DNA of 64,000 nucleotides from Saprospiraceae bacterium (GTDB taxonomy: Bacteria; Bacteroidota; Bacteroidia; Chitinophagales; Saprospiraceae), in assembly GCA_016718205.1 (NCBI GenBank), contig JADKEB010000036.1, forward strand, positions 62,001 through 126,000. Direction: 5' to 3'. Shown here in pieces: positions 35,501-45,674 of this stretch. The position numbers and the translations under genes are program-made. Numbering within the stretch: position 1 is the stretch's first letter; each line of letters starts with the position of its first letter. A model generated the notes under the pieces. The model ran no database searches, was not told the origin of the DNA, and saw nothing but the letters and a program-made list of their open reading frames with translations.

Positions 35501-38500
35501 ATGAAACAATTAGTATTTGCATTTTTATTTTTGATGGTGACCTTGACTGTCTTCGGACAACGAAAAATCACAGGTTTGGTCACCAATGCCGCAGGAGAGC
35601 CTCAAATTGGCGCCAATATAGCCGTTAAAGACGCTCCGGCATCTGGTTCTATTACTGATTTTGATGGTAAGTATGAAATCACAGTACCTACAGATGCCAA
35701 AATGCTTATCTTCAGCTACACGGGATTCGAAACCAAGGAAGTGGAGATTGGTGCATCGGATGTCATCGATGTCATCATGGACGAAGGAAAACTTCTTGAA
35801 GAAGTCGTCGTTACGGCTTTGGGTTTTACGACAAAAAAAGACAGGTCAGGCTCGACTGCATCCAGCGTCAACAAGTCGGCAATTAAATCATCAGGAGAAC
35901 CAAATTTGCTTAATAGTCTGGGGAAAAACCGGGTGCGCCCGGTCATCGTGGATGGTGTGCCGATGTCTAATGACAATCTATATGGATCTGGATCATCCAG
36001 ATCGGGAGGGGTGTCACAGTCATCACGTATCAATGACATCAACCCTGAAGATGTGGAATCCATTCAAATTCTAAAAGGAGCATCTGCCGCCGCATTATGG
36101 GGCTCCAGGGCAGCAAATGGGGTGTTGATGATTACTACTAAATCCGGAAAACTGAATCAAAAAATGAAAATCAGCGTATCTTCATCCTATTCAATAGATG
36201 AGATCAATAAAAGACACCCTCTTCAATCTACCTTTGGGCAGGGAGCAGCAGGTGTATTTGTTGAAGGAGGTGCCAATTCATGGGGAGATAAAATCGCAAA
36301 TAGGTCTGGTGAGGCGGATGCTTTAAATATTGCGGGTCAAAGATTTGAAGGCGATAATGGCCGAATTGTATATCCCATCACCAAAAAAAATTCTAAACAA
36401 ACTTTTGTCGACGAAAATTTTAACCAGGTTTTTCAGCAAGGTTTTGTAACGGATAATAACATCACCTTCTCTGGTGGTGGTGCTAAAACCAATAATTACT
36501 TTTCGGTAGGATACTTGACACAGGAAGGTATAGTAAAAAACAGCGAATATACCAGAGCAACAGTTAGATTTAACAATCAAACGTTTATGTCAGATAAATT
36601 TGTTCTGACAACAAAGGCCAATTATGTTTATTCAACTGGAAACAGAATACAGCAAAACTCCAATACGGCTGGACTTTATCTTGGATTGTTGAGAACTCCA
36701 GCAGATTTTGATAATTCAACTTACAAAGGAACCCATATAAGTGCTTCGGGTGTAGCCACAACAGGTCGACAAAGAAGTTATAGAAGACCTTTAGGTGATA
36801 ATATCAATCCAACGTGGAACAATCCACTCTGGACTACCAATGAACAAAAAGCTCCTAATACAGTTCAGAGGTTTGCATTTTCCTCCAACTTGAATTATTC
36901 TCCTGTCAAATGGCTGCAGTTGGACTTAAGAGGTGGTTTGGATGGATATACTGATGACAGGACATATTTCTCTCCAATAGGTTCAGCAGCATTCAATACT
37001 GGAAGACTTGAGTCAGAAATTTTTAAAAATTCCGAAGTCAATCTTGACCTGATTGGTAGAACAGAATTTGGAAAGCTGATGGATGGACAGATAGGCATCA
37101 ATGGTACACTTGGTTTTAATATCAACGATAGAACTAGGTATTCTGATTTTGCATCTTCACAAATTTTCCTGCTTCCATCAGATATTCAAAATTTTAGCAA
37201 TAGCAGGTCTCCTTATGAAGTAAATAACAACAAAAATCAAATAAGGTCTAATAGATTGTACGGTATACTAACAATGGATTATGATGATCAAGTCTTTGTT
37301 AATTTATCTGGCACACAAGAAGCTGCCTCATCAGTAGCAGGTACTTATTTTTATCCATCAGCAGATTTAGCGTGGCAGTTTACCAAATCCATAATACCAG
37401 CCAATGATATCTTATCATTTGGTAAAATAAGATTGTCCTATGGACAGGTAGGCGTTCAACCTGCGGCTTATTGATTCAAAACAACTTATGAGCAGTTTGC
37501 TTACGGGACTTACGATGATGCTTTAGATATCAATGAATTTGGTGGAGGATTTCGTGTTAATGATGATTTAGGCAACCCTAATTTAAAGCCTGAAATAAAA
37601 ACTGAATTTGAAATTGGAACAGACCTTAGGTTGCTAAAAGACAAAGTCACTCTTGGTTTGACATATTACAAGAATACCATAGATAATATTCTTTTGGCCA
37701 TTAATCTCACTCCAAGTTCAGGTTTTTTATCCCGATATGCAAATGCTGCTAAAATGGAAAACAAAGGTTTGGAAGTCGACCTTGGTATAAAAGTTTTTGA
37801 CGAACAAAAATTTGGATTGGAGCTTTATGGTAACTTCAACAACAACTGTAACAAAGTACTGGATTTGTCAGGGGTAGAAAGATTGGCATTGACCGATCAG
37901 TCTATTACTTCCAATGCCATCGTAGGACAACCACTGGGCATTATGTTTGCTTCAAAAGCGGCCAGAAAAGCTGATGGAAGTCTGGCACTGAACGAAAGAG
38001 GATTCCCAACTCTGGCTCCTGAACAAGGAATAGTAGGTGACCCAAATCCCGATTGGAGAGGAGGAGCAGGCATCAGAGGCCGTTATGGCAAATTGAATTT
38101 CAATGTCTTATTTGAGACATATCAAGGGGCTGATTTTGCTGAAAGAACAAGATTTGTACTCCTTGCATTCGGTACATATCAGGATGTAGGAAATGAAGTG
38201 ACACTAACCAAGGATTTAGTTAACAGTGCAGGCAAATTATTTACTGCAGGTACTACTGTAAGAGGAAATATTCAAAACTTTGGAGCTGGTGACGTTTTAT
38301 TGGATGAAGGTTGGTACTCATCTCTTGGCGGTGGATTAGGAGGATCAGCCATCAATGAATTTGCCGTAGCTGACGGTAGCTGGACAAGACTTAGAGAAGT
38401 TTCTCTTGAATATAGTTTTTCAGGAAAAGCACTAAGCAAGATCGCTAAGTTATCTTCCATTGATGTGTCAATATCTGGTAGAAACCTGGCGATATGGACT

Positions 38501-38620
38501 GATATTTTAGGCATTGATCCTGAAGTAAATCAATCAGGAGTGGATAATGGTTTTGGAATAGAGTACTTCACCAATCCAAGTACAAAATCCTGGGTGGCAT
38601 CCGTTAAACTTAATTTTTAA
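35501..38620 (+). pseudogene. SusC/RagA-type TonB-linked outer-membrane receptor, interrupted by UGA and lacking part of the plug
   Basis: The frame encodes a signal peptide, a CarboxypepD_reg-like domain (ITGLVTNAAGEPQIGANIAV), the TonB box region, a plug with VIVDGVPMSNDN and ILKGASAAALWGSRAANGV, and a long beta-barrel ending in VASVKLNF. Two lesions are seen. Between LLNSLGKN and RPVIVDGVP the usual plug segment with the GDPGAG and IQIRG motifs, about 30-35 residues, is missing, although the frame is kept. At 37472-37474 an in-frame TGA follows QPAAY, and the same frame continues (FKTTYEQFAYGTYDDALDI) to the normal C-terminus. Total length is about 1040 codons. A CGA to TGA change would explain the stop. 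SusD follows 26 bp downstream. If the sequence is right, the pair cannot work as a normal pedal-bin importer. Confidence 0.85.
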
Positions 38621-38646
38621 TCATACTTTTAAAAAAAATATTTGAA

Positions 38647-40056
38647 ATGAAGCGATTTAGAAATATATTCATTTTCACATTTATATTATCATTAATAAGC
38701 TGTGAAGGATTGGTGGATGGAATTAATGACAATCCAAACGCTATTGCAGTCGAAAGCGCAGATGCTGGACTGCTGTTACTTAAAGGTATTCAACTTGCAA
38801 ATGTAAGTGTTCAGTTAGGCCATCAGGCCAGAATTGGTAGTATGTGGAGTGGCCAGTCACAAGGAGTTTTGTTGTTGTACAAAAGTATTGCTGAATACAA
38901 TATTTCTGCGGAAGAAACAAACGGAATGTGGCAAAATGCCTACCAAGGCATTATCAAACAATGTAAAGTGTTAAGAGAACAGACTGCATCAAATCCTGCC
39001 ATTAAATTGTATTCAGGAATTACAAAAGTGATCGAAGCGCAAACATTTGGTACCTTAGCTAGTCTTTTTGGTGATGTACCATTTAGTGAGGCTGCTGGTG
39101 AAATATCCAATCCAAAATTTGAATCTCAAAAACAAGTACTTGCAGGTGTACAAACTTTGCTTGATGAAGCCATTGCCGAACTCGAAGCAGCACCAACGGC
39201 AACTGTCGCTGATGACTTGTTTTACGCAGGAAATAAGACAAAATGGATCAAAGCAGCAAACACAATTAAAGCGAGATATTTTATATTGACACGCGAATAT
39301 GAAAAAGCTTTGGTCAGTGCTAAAAAAGGAATATTGTTAAAGGCCGATGCAATGGTTTTCACACCTCCAGCCATTGGCAATGGTAGTTTGAATACCGTAT
39401 TTAAAATGATTAATGAAAGAGCGGGATACTGGGGTTTTACAGGGTCTTTTATGGACAATATGTTGAAACCAGGAGCTAACAGTAGAAATCATACAAAAAC
39501 CAATGAAGCCGCCAGACTCAGATATGTAGCATTTAATGGAAATACAGCCAATAGCAATTTAGGTATTGCAGCGAGAAACAGACCCCAAATATTGGTCGGG
39601 TATGAAGAAAATCTCCTGTATATTGCAGAAGCTGAAGCAAGGGTGGGCACAGATGCAGAAGCATTAAAAAACCTTAATACATTAAGGGCACACCTTCAGT
39701 CCGGAACTGGATTTGAAAAACTTGTGGCTAATGACTCCTTGAGATATACCGCTTTTACCATCCAGGATTTTGAAGCCGGTGGTATTGAAAACAGAGACAA
39801 TAAGGCAGTAAAAACAGCATTACTCAGAGAAATCATACAGGAGAGATATGTTACCACATTTTTGAGCCATGTACCTTTTGAAGATTTAAGACGATTAAGT
39901 GGAAAGGAAAGAGATATTGCAGTTTTACCTCCATTTAATATTTCAACCGCTACTAAATACCCACAAAGATTTATTGTAGCCCAGACGGAATTGAGTGCCA
40001 ATCCAAACGCACCAAGCGACCCGGGAATATTTGCAGAAACAGAAGTAAACAGGTAA
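38647..40056 (+). CDS. SusD/RagB-like nutrient-binding lipoprotein
   Basis: A 469-residue lipoprotein with lipobox LISC (Cys near 19). It belongs to the shorter SusD-like group: GINDNPNAIAVESADAGLLL, GMWQNAYQGIIKQC, FGDVPFSEA, and late TPR-like helices (LLYIAEAEARVGTDAEAL) with QERYVTTFLSHVPFEDLRRL. SusD proteins sit on the outer face of the outer membrane as a lid over SusC and bind glycans or peptides. It appears intact even though its SusC partner upstream is interrupted. A strong terminator ends the pair. Confidence 0.9.
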   Translation: MKRFRNIFIFTFILSLISCEGLVDGINDNPNAIAVESADAGLLLLKGIQLANVSVQLGHQARIGSMWSGQSQGVLLLYKSIAEYNISAEETNGMWQNAYQGIIKQCKVLREQTASNPAIKLYSGITKVIEAQTFGTLASLFGDVPFSEAAGEISNPKFESQKQVLAGVQTLLDEAIAELEAAPTATVADDLFYAGNKTKWIKAANTIKARYFILTREYEKALVSAKKGILLKADAMVFTPPAIGNGSLNTVFKMINERAGYWGFTGSFMDNMLKPGANSRNHTKTNEAARLRYVAFNGNTANSNLGIAARNRPQILVGYEENLLYIAEAEARVGTDAEALKNLNTLRAHLQSGTGFEKLVANDSLRYTAFTIQDFEAGGIENRDNKAVKTALLREIIQERYVTTFLSHVPFEDLRRLSGKERDIAVLPPFNISTATKYPQRFIVAQTELSANPNAPSDPGIFAETEVNR

Positions 40057-40076
40057 CGGAATACAGCTATCATACA

Positions 40077-40110
40077 AAATCCTTCCTGAAACTTTCAGGA
40101 AGGATTTTTT
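40077..40110 (+). terminator. Strong terminator after susCD
   Basis: AAATCCTTCCTGAA (40077-40090) pairs with TTCAGGAAGGATTT (40094-40107) over 14 bp with a 3-base loop, followed by TTT. Confidence 0.9.
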
Positions 40111-40171
40111 CATTTGACTTCTATCTTTCCATTTCCCAATTTTATCTACTCTACTTTTTAATCATTTTACC

Positions 40172-43021
40172 ATGAAATTCAGCCTGATATTTTTCATTAC
40201 CATTTTAAGCATTAACATTTACGGACAAAAGAATCAGTTTCCCGGCACAGACTTGTATATTCGGAATATAGGTCCTGCCAATCCGGGCGGCAGAGTAGTG
40301 GACATAGAAGCCCATCCTGATGATTTTACAAAAGTGTATGTTGCTTCTGCTTCTGGTGGCGTATGGAAATCCACCAACGCAGGGACCACCTGGCAACCAA
40401 TTTTTGATCAATATGAGACAGCTTCCATAGGAGATATAGCCATAGATCCTATGAATAAAAACACTCTTTGGGTAGGAACAGGTGAAGCAAATAACCGAAA
40501 CAGCGTTTCATGGGGTAATGGAATATATAAATCAATAGATGGTGGCAAAACCTTTGAAAATAAAGGTCTTCAATCCACACAACAAATCAGCAGAGTTTTG
40601 GTCAACCCTAAAAATTCTGATGATGTTTGCGTTTGTGCCATAGGACATCTATGGGGATATACAGGTGACAGAGGTCTTTTCAGAACAAAAGATGGTGGAA
40701 AAACCTGGAATAAAAAAACCAATGGATTGCCCAATGATGGTAAAACAGGGTGCACAGATCTGGTTAGAGACAGTAAAAATCCAAATATATTGTATGCGGC
40801 ATTTTATCACCGATTGCGCAAGCCATGGAATTTTTTCTCAGGCGGTGAGCAAGGAGGTATATTCAAAAGTACAGATGGCGGAGAGACTTGGAAAAAACTG
40901 ACCAATGGACTTCCTTCGGGTCCTACCGGAAGAATAGGTTTAGCCATTTATGAAAAGAATCCCAATATACTTATGGCGATAGTAGAAGCTAAAAGATCTG
41001 ATACATTAGCGGTACCTGGAAGCGGAATCTATCGGTCAGAAAACGGTGGGCAAACATGGTCTTATGTTAATACTTACAATAACAGGCCATTTTATTATTC
41101 CCAAATAAGGATCAATCCTTTGGATGATAAAAGAGTTTATGTGCTTACCACAAGGTTTATGGTTTCTGCAGATGGCGGCAAGACTTTTAAAGATGGAAGC
41201 GAAGATCAGGAAGTGCATGGAGATTTTCACGCCTTATGGCTCGATCCAAAAAACACGGATAGATATTACCTTGGTGCTGATAAAGGTTTCTCGTTAACAC
41301 ACGACCATGGTGCTCATTTTCAGCTGATAGACAATCTGCCCATCACTCAGTATTATAGTATTAATTATGATATGAAGGAGCCTTATATGGTTTATGGTGG
41401 ACTTCAGGACAATGGATCATTTGCTACACCATCTTTTTCAAGGGATGCACGAGGTATCCTGAATGATCATAATTGGAAGATGCATTGGGGAGACGGACAG
41501 GAAGCTGCTGTCAATCCATTTGATCCAAATGATGCGTATACAGGAATGGAAAACGGTCATTATTTTAAATATAATCCACAAACCAGGGAGTTGAAACAAA
41601 TAAGCCCTTCTTTTTATAATGTCCTGAATTTTAATGATTATTTTAAAACGAGCGATACCATACAGGATGTCATGAGATTCAACTGGTCAACACCTTTCGC
41701 GTTGTCACCAAATGATCCATCCACAATTTATATGGCCGGAAACCATGTGTATAAATCTACCAATAAAGGTATGCAATGGACCATCATCAGCCCGGACCTG
41801 TCCACAAATGATCGAATAAAAAGAAAAGACGGCGCTAGTGGTGGCATCACACCGGACAATACCGGCGCTGAAACACACTGTACGGTGTCTTCTTTATCCA
41901 TATCATCAATTTCAGATGACATCATTTGGGCTGGAACAGACGATGGGCAGGTACAAGTCACTAAAGATGGTGGAAAATCCTGGCAAAATCTGACAGCCAA
42001 AATTTCATCAGTTACACAAGGATTGTGGGTGAGCAAGGTGGAAGCGTCCAAATTTCATCCCGGACGTGCATATGTCACTTTTGATGGTCACAGAAGCGAT
42101 GATTTTGGGACATATATCTTTATTACAGATGATTATGGATCTAACTGGAATAGAATCAATTCCGGTTTTACAGAAGGGGAAGTCGTCAGGACACTCAAAG
42201 AAGATCACATAAACGAAAATCTGTTATTTGTGGGTACCGAAACTGGAGTGTATTACTCATTGGACAAGGGAAATTCTTGGACTAAGTTAAAAGGCTTGCC
42301 AACTGTTTCAGTATATGACCTTAAGATACATCCCCGTGATAATGACTTAATCATCGGTTCTCATGGTCGCGGTATCTGGATCGTCGATGATATCTCATCA
42401 TTGCAGCAAATGTCAGAGATTACCTTGAAGAAAGGCATGCATTTCTTTGATCAAAAACCAACTACCCTCTGGCACAATGTCAGCAGAGGTGGACAGCGTG
42501 GCCATTTCTGGTGGGCAGGTGGCAATCCTGCCAATATAAAAAATACTTCCAGCGTTCCCAGAGGAGAATTTCGGACAGAGGTGCCTATGACCTTTTTTAT
42601 TGGTTCTGATAAAATTGATAGTGTAAAGTTGGTCATCAGCCATCCTAATAAAAACTTGTCATACACAAAGAAGATAAAAGTCAATCAAGGGGTGAACAGA
42701 TACTTCTGGAACCGAGAGTTCGATAGCGAAGCCTTTGACAAACAGGAAAATGATTGGATCGTCAATTTTTTTAAAGAAAACATTAAAAAGGACAACACCA
42801 ATGCCCTAAATACGGCCTACAACAGATATATAAGAGCAAATACTCCTTCTGCCAAAAGAAGAATAGTGCAGTCTTTGGTAGGAAATACTCTGATACCACC
42901 TGTAGATGAAAAATACGGCATACAGGAAGCAGGCCCAGGACTATATCATGTGGAAATTTCATCCGGAGCATGGCAGGAGAAAGGACAAATCGTTATCAAA
43001 AAGGATCCGATGGGCAACTGA
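40172..43021 (+). CDS. Secreted BNR/sortilin (VPS10)-like beta-propeller protein
   Basis: A 949-residue protein with a signal peptide (FFITILSINIYGQ). It holds at least ten Asp-box-type repeats, S/T-x-D-x-G-x-T-W: STNAGTTW, SIDGGKTF, TKDGGKTW, STDGGETW, SENGGQTW, SADGGKTF, STNKGMQW, TKDGGKSW, TDDYGSNW and SLDKGNSW. It begins with IRNIGPANPGGRVVDIEAHP and has the HGRGIWIVDDIS segment near residue 730, both typical of bacterial sortilin-like or glycosyl-hydrolase-annotated proteins. Such proteins are probably large beta-propellers; enzymatic activity is unproven. It has no T9SS sorting domain at its end. Its location after susCD suggests a role in the same uptake or degradation process. Confidence 0.82.
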   Translation: MKFSLIFFITILSINIYGQKNQFPGTDLYIRNIGPANPGGRVVDIEAHPDDFTKVYVASASGGVWKSTNAGTTWQPIFDQYETASIGDIAIDPMNKNTLWVGTGEANNRNSVSWGNGIYKSIDGGKTFENKGLQSTQQISRVLVNPKNSDDVCVCAIGHLWGYTGDRGLFRTKDGGKTWNKKTNGLPNDGKTGCTDLVRDSKNPNILYAAFYHRLRKPWNFFSGGEQGGIFKSTDGGETWKKLTNGLPSGPTGRIGLAIYEKNPNILMAIVEAKRSDTLAVPGSGIYRSENGGQTWSYVNTYNNRPFYYSQIRINPLDDKRVYVLTTRFMVSADGGKTFKDGSEDQEVHGDFHALWLDPKNTDRYYLGADKGFSLTHDHGAHFQLIDNLPITQYYSINYDMKEPYMVYGGLQDNGSFATPSFSRDARGILNDHNWKMHWGDGQEAAVNPFDPNDAYTGMENGHYFKYNPQTRELKQISPSFYNVLNFNDYFKTSDTIQDVMRFNWSTPFALSPNDPSTIYMAGNHVYKSTNKGMQWTIISPDLSTNDRIKRKDGASGGITPDNTGAETHCTVSSLSISSISDDIIWAGTDDGQVQVTKDGGKSWQNLTAKISSVTQGLWVSKVEASKFHPGRAYVTFDGHRSDDFGTYIFITDDYGSNWNRINSGFTEGEVVRTLKEDHINENLLFVGTETGVYYSLDKGNSWTKLKGLPTVSVYDLKIHPRDNDLIIGSHGRGIWIVDDISSLQQMSEITLKKGMHFFDQKPTTLWHNVSRGGQRGHFWWAGGNPANIKNTSSVPRGEFRTEVPMTFFIGSDKIDSVKLVISHPNKNLSYTKKIKVNQGVNRYFWNREFDSEAFDKQENDWIVNFFKENIKKDNTNALNTAYNRYIRANTPSAKRRIVQSLVGNTLIPPVDEKYGIQEAGPGLYHVEISSGAWQEKGQIVIKKDPMGN

Positions 43022-43232
43022 CAGAGGGCGATGTGATAAACGTCCATGACGATAATCATATTACAAAAAGCACAAGGGATATTCAATGGGATTAAAAAAA
43101 AATATAGTAATGAGCAAAAGAGCATTAGTCAGAATTAAGTAAGTAAACTTAAGTAAACTTCCTAATCTTGATTTCCGGAATTATAAAGGTTTTCTGCCAT
43201 ATTGACCCAAATGAGTAAATTTTAAAGAAAAG

Positions 43233-44453
43233 TTAAATTGTCACCGACTTTTTAGGCGACAATTTTCCTGGTTTTCTATTATCAATGATATTGTAATTTT
43301 CCATTACTAAGGCAGCGGCACCTAAAAGTTCAGCATTATATTGCAGTTCAGAAATTTGGATTTCAAGATGTTCTGCTAATTTTGGAATACAATGTTCATT
43401 GAGTGCCTGTTGTATTGGTGTAATCCATAACTTTCCGGCTCGTGAGCCCCTTCCGCTGATGAGCACTAGTTCAGGATTTAAAAGATGTACAAGAATGGCA
43501 ATTCCCCGTCCGATATGATATCCTGCTTCTGAAATCAAACTGACAGAAAATTTATCGCCATTGATAGCAGCATCAATTATCTTTTTAATAGATTGGTCTA
43601 AATCATCCAATGTTAATTCTTTCAGTACAGTTGGAGTTCCATTCCGGATGCCGGAGATTGCTTTTTTAGTGATTACTAATAAGGATGTTTCTGTTTCTAA
43701 GCACCCCATTTTCCCACAGCTGCACATCTTGTCATTATTGAATAGAGGAAGGTGACTGAATTCTCCGGCAAAACCTCTGTCCCCGCGAAATATTGCTCCA
43801 TTGATGATCATTCCAAGTCCCACACCCCAACCAATGTTCAAAACCATCACATTCTTCCTGCCTTTAGCAGCCCCATATTTGTGTTCCGCTAATGCAATAA
43901 GGCTGGAATCATTGTCAATCAGTACCTTAAGTCCGATAGATGTTTCCAGATTTTTTTCAAGGTTATTGTCTGAAAAACTAAAAAATGAGTGATTTATACC
44001 TTTTTTGACATCGACAAAACCAGGCATACCTATTCCGACTCCTACAATTTTGTTTCGGGGTATTCCGCATTCTTTAATATAATCATTTATAATTTTTACT
44101 AGAGATTGGAGCGTTTTTGGATCATTGTCAATTTTTAATTCATATTTTGCAACATCTCTCACTAAACTTCTGGACATGTCCACAATAGAAATTCTAGTGA
44201 TATACTGGTCTAGAGCAACTGCGATGATATATTTATAATCGTTGAGGATGGAATAATATTGCGCTGGCCTTCCTACAGCAAATATTGATGTGTTATCCTC
44301 GATTATTACGTTTTCATCTTTTAATTCATTGAGTAGTTTAGTTACAAATGGAATGCTTTTGTCAGTTTTGTCACTTAATTCTGCAAGTGTAGAAGGTCCT
44401 GCAAAGAACATTTCTTTAATGATTGCCCTCTTATACAATTTTTGCTTTTCCAA
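43233..44453 (-). CDS. ROK family transcriptional regulator
   Basis: A 406-residue NagC/XylR-type protein: an N-terminal winged helix (KRAIIKEMFFAGPSTLAEL, SIPFVTKLLNELKDENVI) followed by a ROK sugar-kinase fold with IVGVGIGMPGFVD, VLIDNDSSLIALAEH, FAGEFSHLP and the zinc motif CSCGKMGCLE (C244, C246, C251). ROK repressors bind sugars or sugar phosphates and control catabolic genes. The start is TTG at 44453, because the HTH begins almost at once and no ATG precedes it. It faces the susCD/BNR genes convergently. Controlling them or the dioxygenase and isomerase genes upstream is a reasonable inference. Confidence 0.9.
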   Translation of the reverse strand: MEKQKLYKRAIIKEMFFAGPSTLAELSDKTDKSIPFVTKLLNELKDENVIIEDNTSIFAVGRPAQYYSILNDYKYIIAVALDQYITRISIVDMSRSLVRDVAKYELKIDNDPKTLQSLVKIINDYIKECGIPRNKIVGVGIGMPGFVDVKKGINHSFFSFSDNNLEKNLETSIGLKVLIDNDSSLIALAEHKYGAAKGRKNVMVLNIGWGVGLGMIINGAIFRGDRGFAGEFSHLPLFNNDKMCSCGKMGCLETETSLLVITKKAISGIRNGTPTVLKELTLDDLDQSIKKIIDAAINGDKFSVSLISEAGYHIGRGIAILVHLLNPELVLISGRGSRAGKLWITPIQQALNEHCIPKLAEHLEIQISELQYNAELLGAAALVMENYNIIDNRKPGKLSPKKSVTI

Positions 44454-44688
44454 AATTAAACACTTTTATATAAAAAAACATCACAAGATATTTAAATATA
44501 TTAAAAATTACAAATAATTTTAATAACAATTATGAACTATTTGTATTTTGACTATTTTTAAAAGTAAAGGTAATATCCTGATAAGTGTTATCACAAAGTG
44601 TATGTCAAAATTTTTATTTTTGAGTTGATTTGAGAAATTTATGGCCCCGGAATTTCTGACTCTATGGATTTTGTAAGGGTATAAATAA

Positions 44689-45573
44689 TTATCCTATCTT
44701 AACTGATGTCATAGTGAGTGATCCGGCCACTGCCGTATCGTTAAAAAACTCAGGATGGTCATTTTCTTCCTGAAGAGCCAAAATATAGAGTAGGGGCAGG
44801 TAATGTTCAGGTGATGGAATGGCAAGTTTCCAGGCCTTGCCTTGGTTTGTATAGTTGATCAGATTCAGATGATTTTTTTGGCTGATGTATTTTTTCATTT
44901 GATCTGATGCTTCATTGGCCCATTCATACCCGTAGCCTGGCAAGTGCATTTTGTCCCAGGCGATCATTCCCAGATTATGTACCATATTACCACTACCGAT
45001 TATCAAGATACCTCTGCTGCGAAGGACAGAAAGTTCTTTGGCAAGTTCATAATGGTAAGAAGGTGGTTTAGAGTAATCCAGGCTCATTTGTATCACGGGA
45101 ATATCGGCCGCCGGGTATAGATGTTTTATTACACTCCAGGCACCATGATCAAGTCCCCAATTTTGGTCCAGTTGAATATTGGTGCTTTTGATCATGGCTT
45201 GAGTCTCTATTGCCAATGCAGAATTTCCGGGTGCCGGATATTGAACATCGAACAATTCCTTCGGAAATCCACCAAAATCATGAATAGTCTTTGGGTTTTC
45301 CATAGCTGTGACATAGGTGCCATTGGTTTCCCAATGTGCAGAAATACACAAAATGGCCTTGGGTCGCTCAATTCCTAACCCAATGGACCTGAAGCCACGA
45401 ACAAAATCATTTTCTTCAATGGCATTCATCGGACTACCATGCCCCAGAAATAATGCCGGTAATTTCTCAGTAGCCGGTAATTTTTCGTTTAGTTTATTTA
45501 GTTCATTCGATTTCTTGGCACATCCCAAAAGGGGTAGTAAGCCCATGGTCTTTAAAAATTCTTTACGATCCAT
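44689..45573 (-). CDS. DODA-type (YgiD-like) extradiol ring-cleavage dioxygenase, exported
   Basis: A 294-residue protein when started at the ATG at 45573; the 16 codons upstream give an implausible N-terminus. It begins MDRKEFLKTMGLLPLLGC, a short lipoprotein-like signal. The family ligands are visible: LFLGHGSPMNAIE, CISAHWETNG, TIHDFGGFPKELF, WGLDHGAWSVIKHLYP and SPEHYLPLLYIL. Members cleave catecholic rings such as DOPA using zinc or iron. The signal suggests action outside the cytoplasm, unlike E. coli YgiD. It lies downstream of the hydroxypyruvate-isomerase-like gene on the same strand, about 100 bp away. Confidence 0.88.
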   Translation of the reverse strand: MDRKEFLKTMGLLPLLGCAKKSNELNKLNEKLPATEKLPALFLGHGSPMNAIEENDFVRGFRSIGLGIERPKAILCISAHWETNGTYVTAMENPKTIHDFGGFPKELFDVQYPAPGNSALAIETQAMIKSTNIQLDQNWGLDHGAWSVIKHLYPAADIPVIQMSLDYSKPPSYHYELAKELSVLRSRGILIIGSGNMVHNLGMIAWDKMHLPGYGYEWANEASDQMKKYISQKNHLNLINYTNQGKAWKLAIPSPEHYLPLLYILALQEENDHPEFFNDTAVAGSLTMTSVKIG

Positions 45574-45674
45574 AACCTGACAATAATATTTGTTACAACA
45601 AATATAATGGGATTTTATCACAAAAGTTCATTTTGTACCACTGGTTTAATGTCATGTTAAATATCTACAGAGTT

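Noticed and set aside
37475..37530. SECIS element after the susC UGA
   Set aside because: No stable hairpin with the expected apical loop is visible in the bases after the TGA, and SusC barrels are not known selenoproteins.
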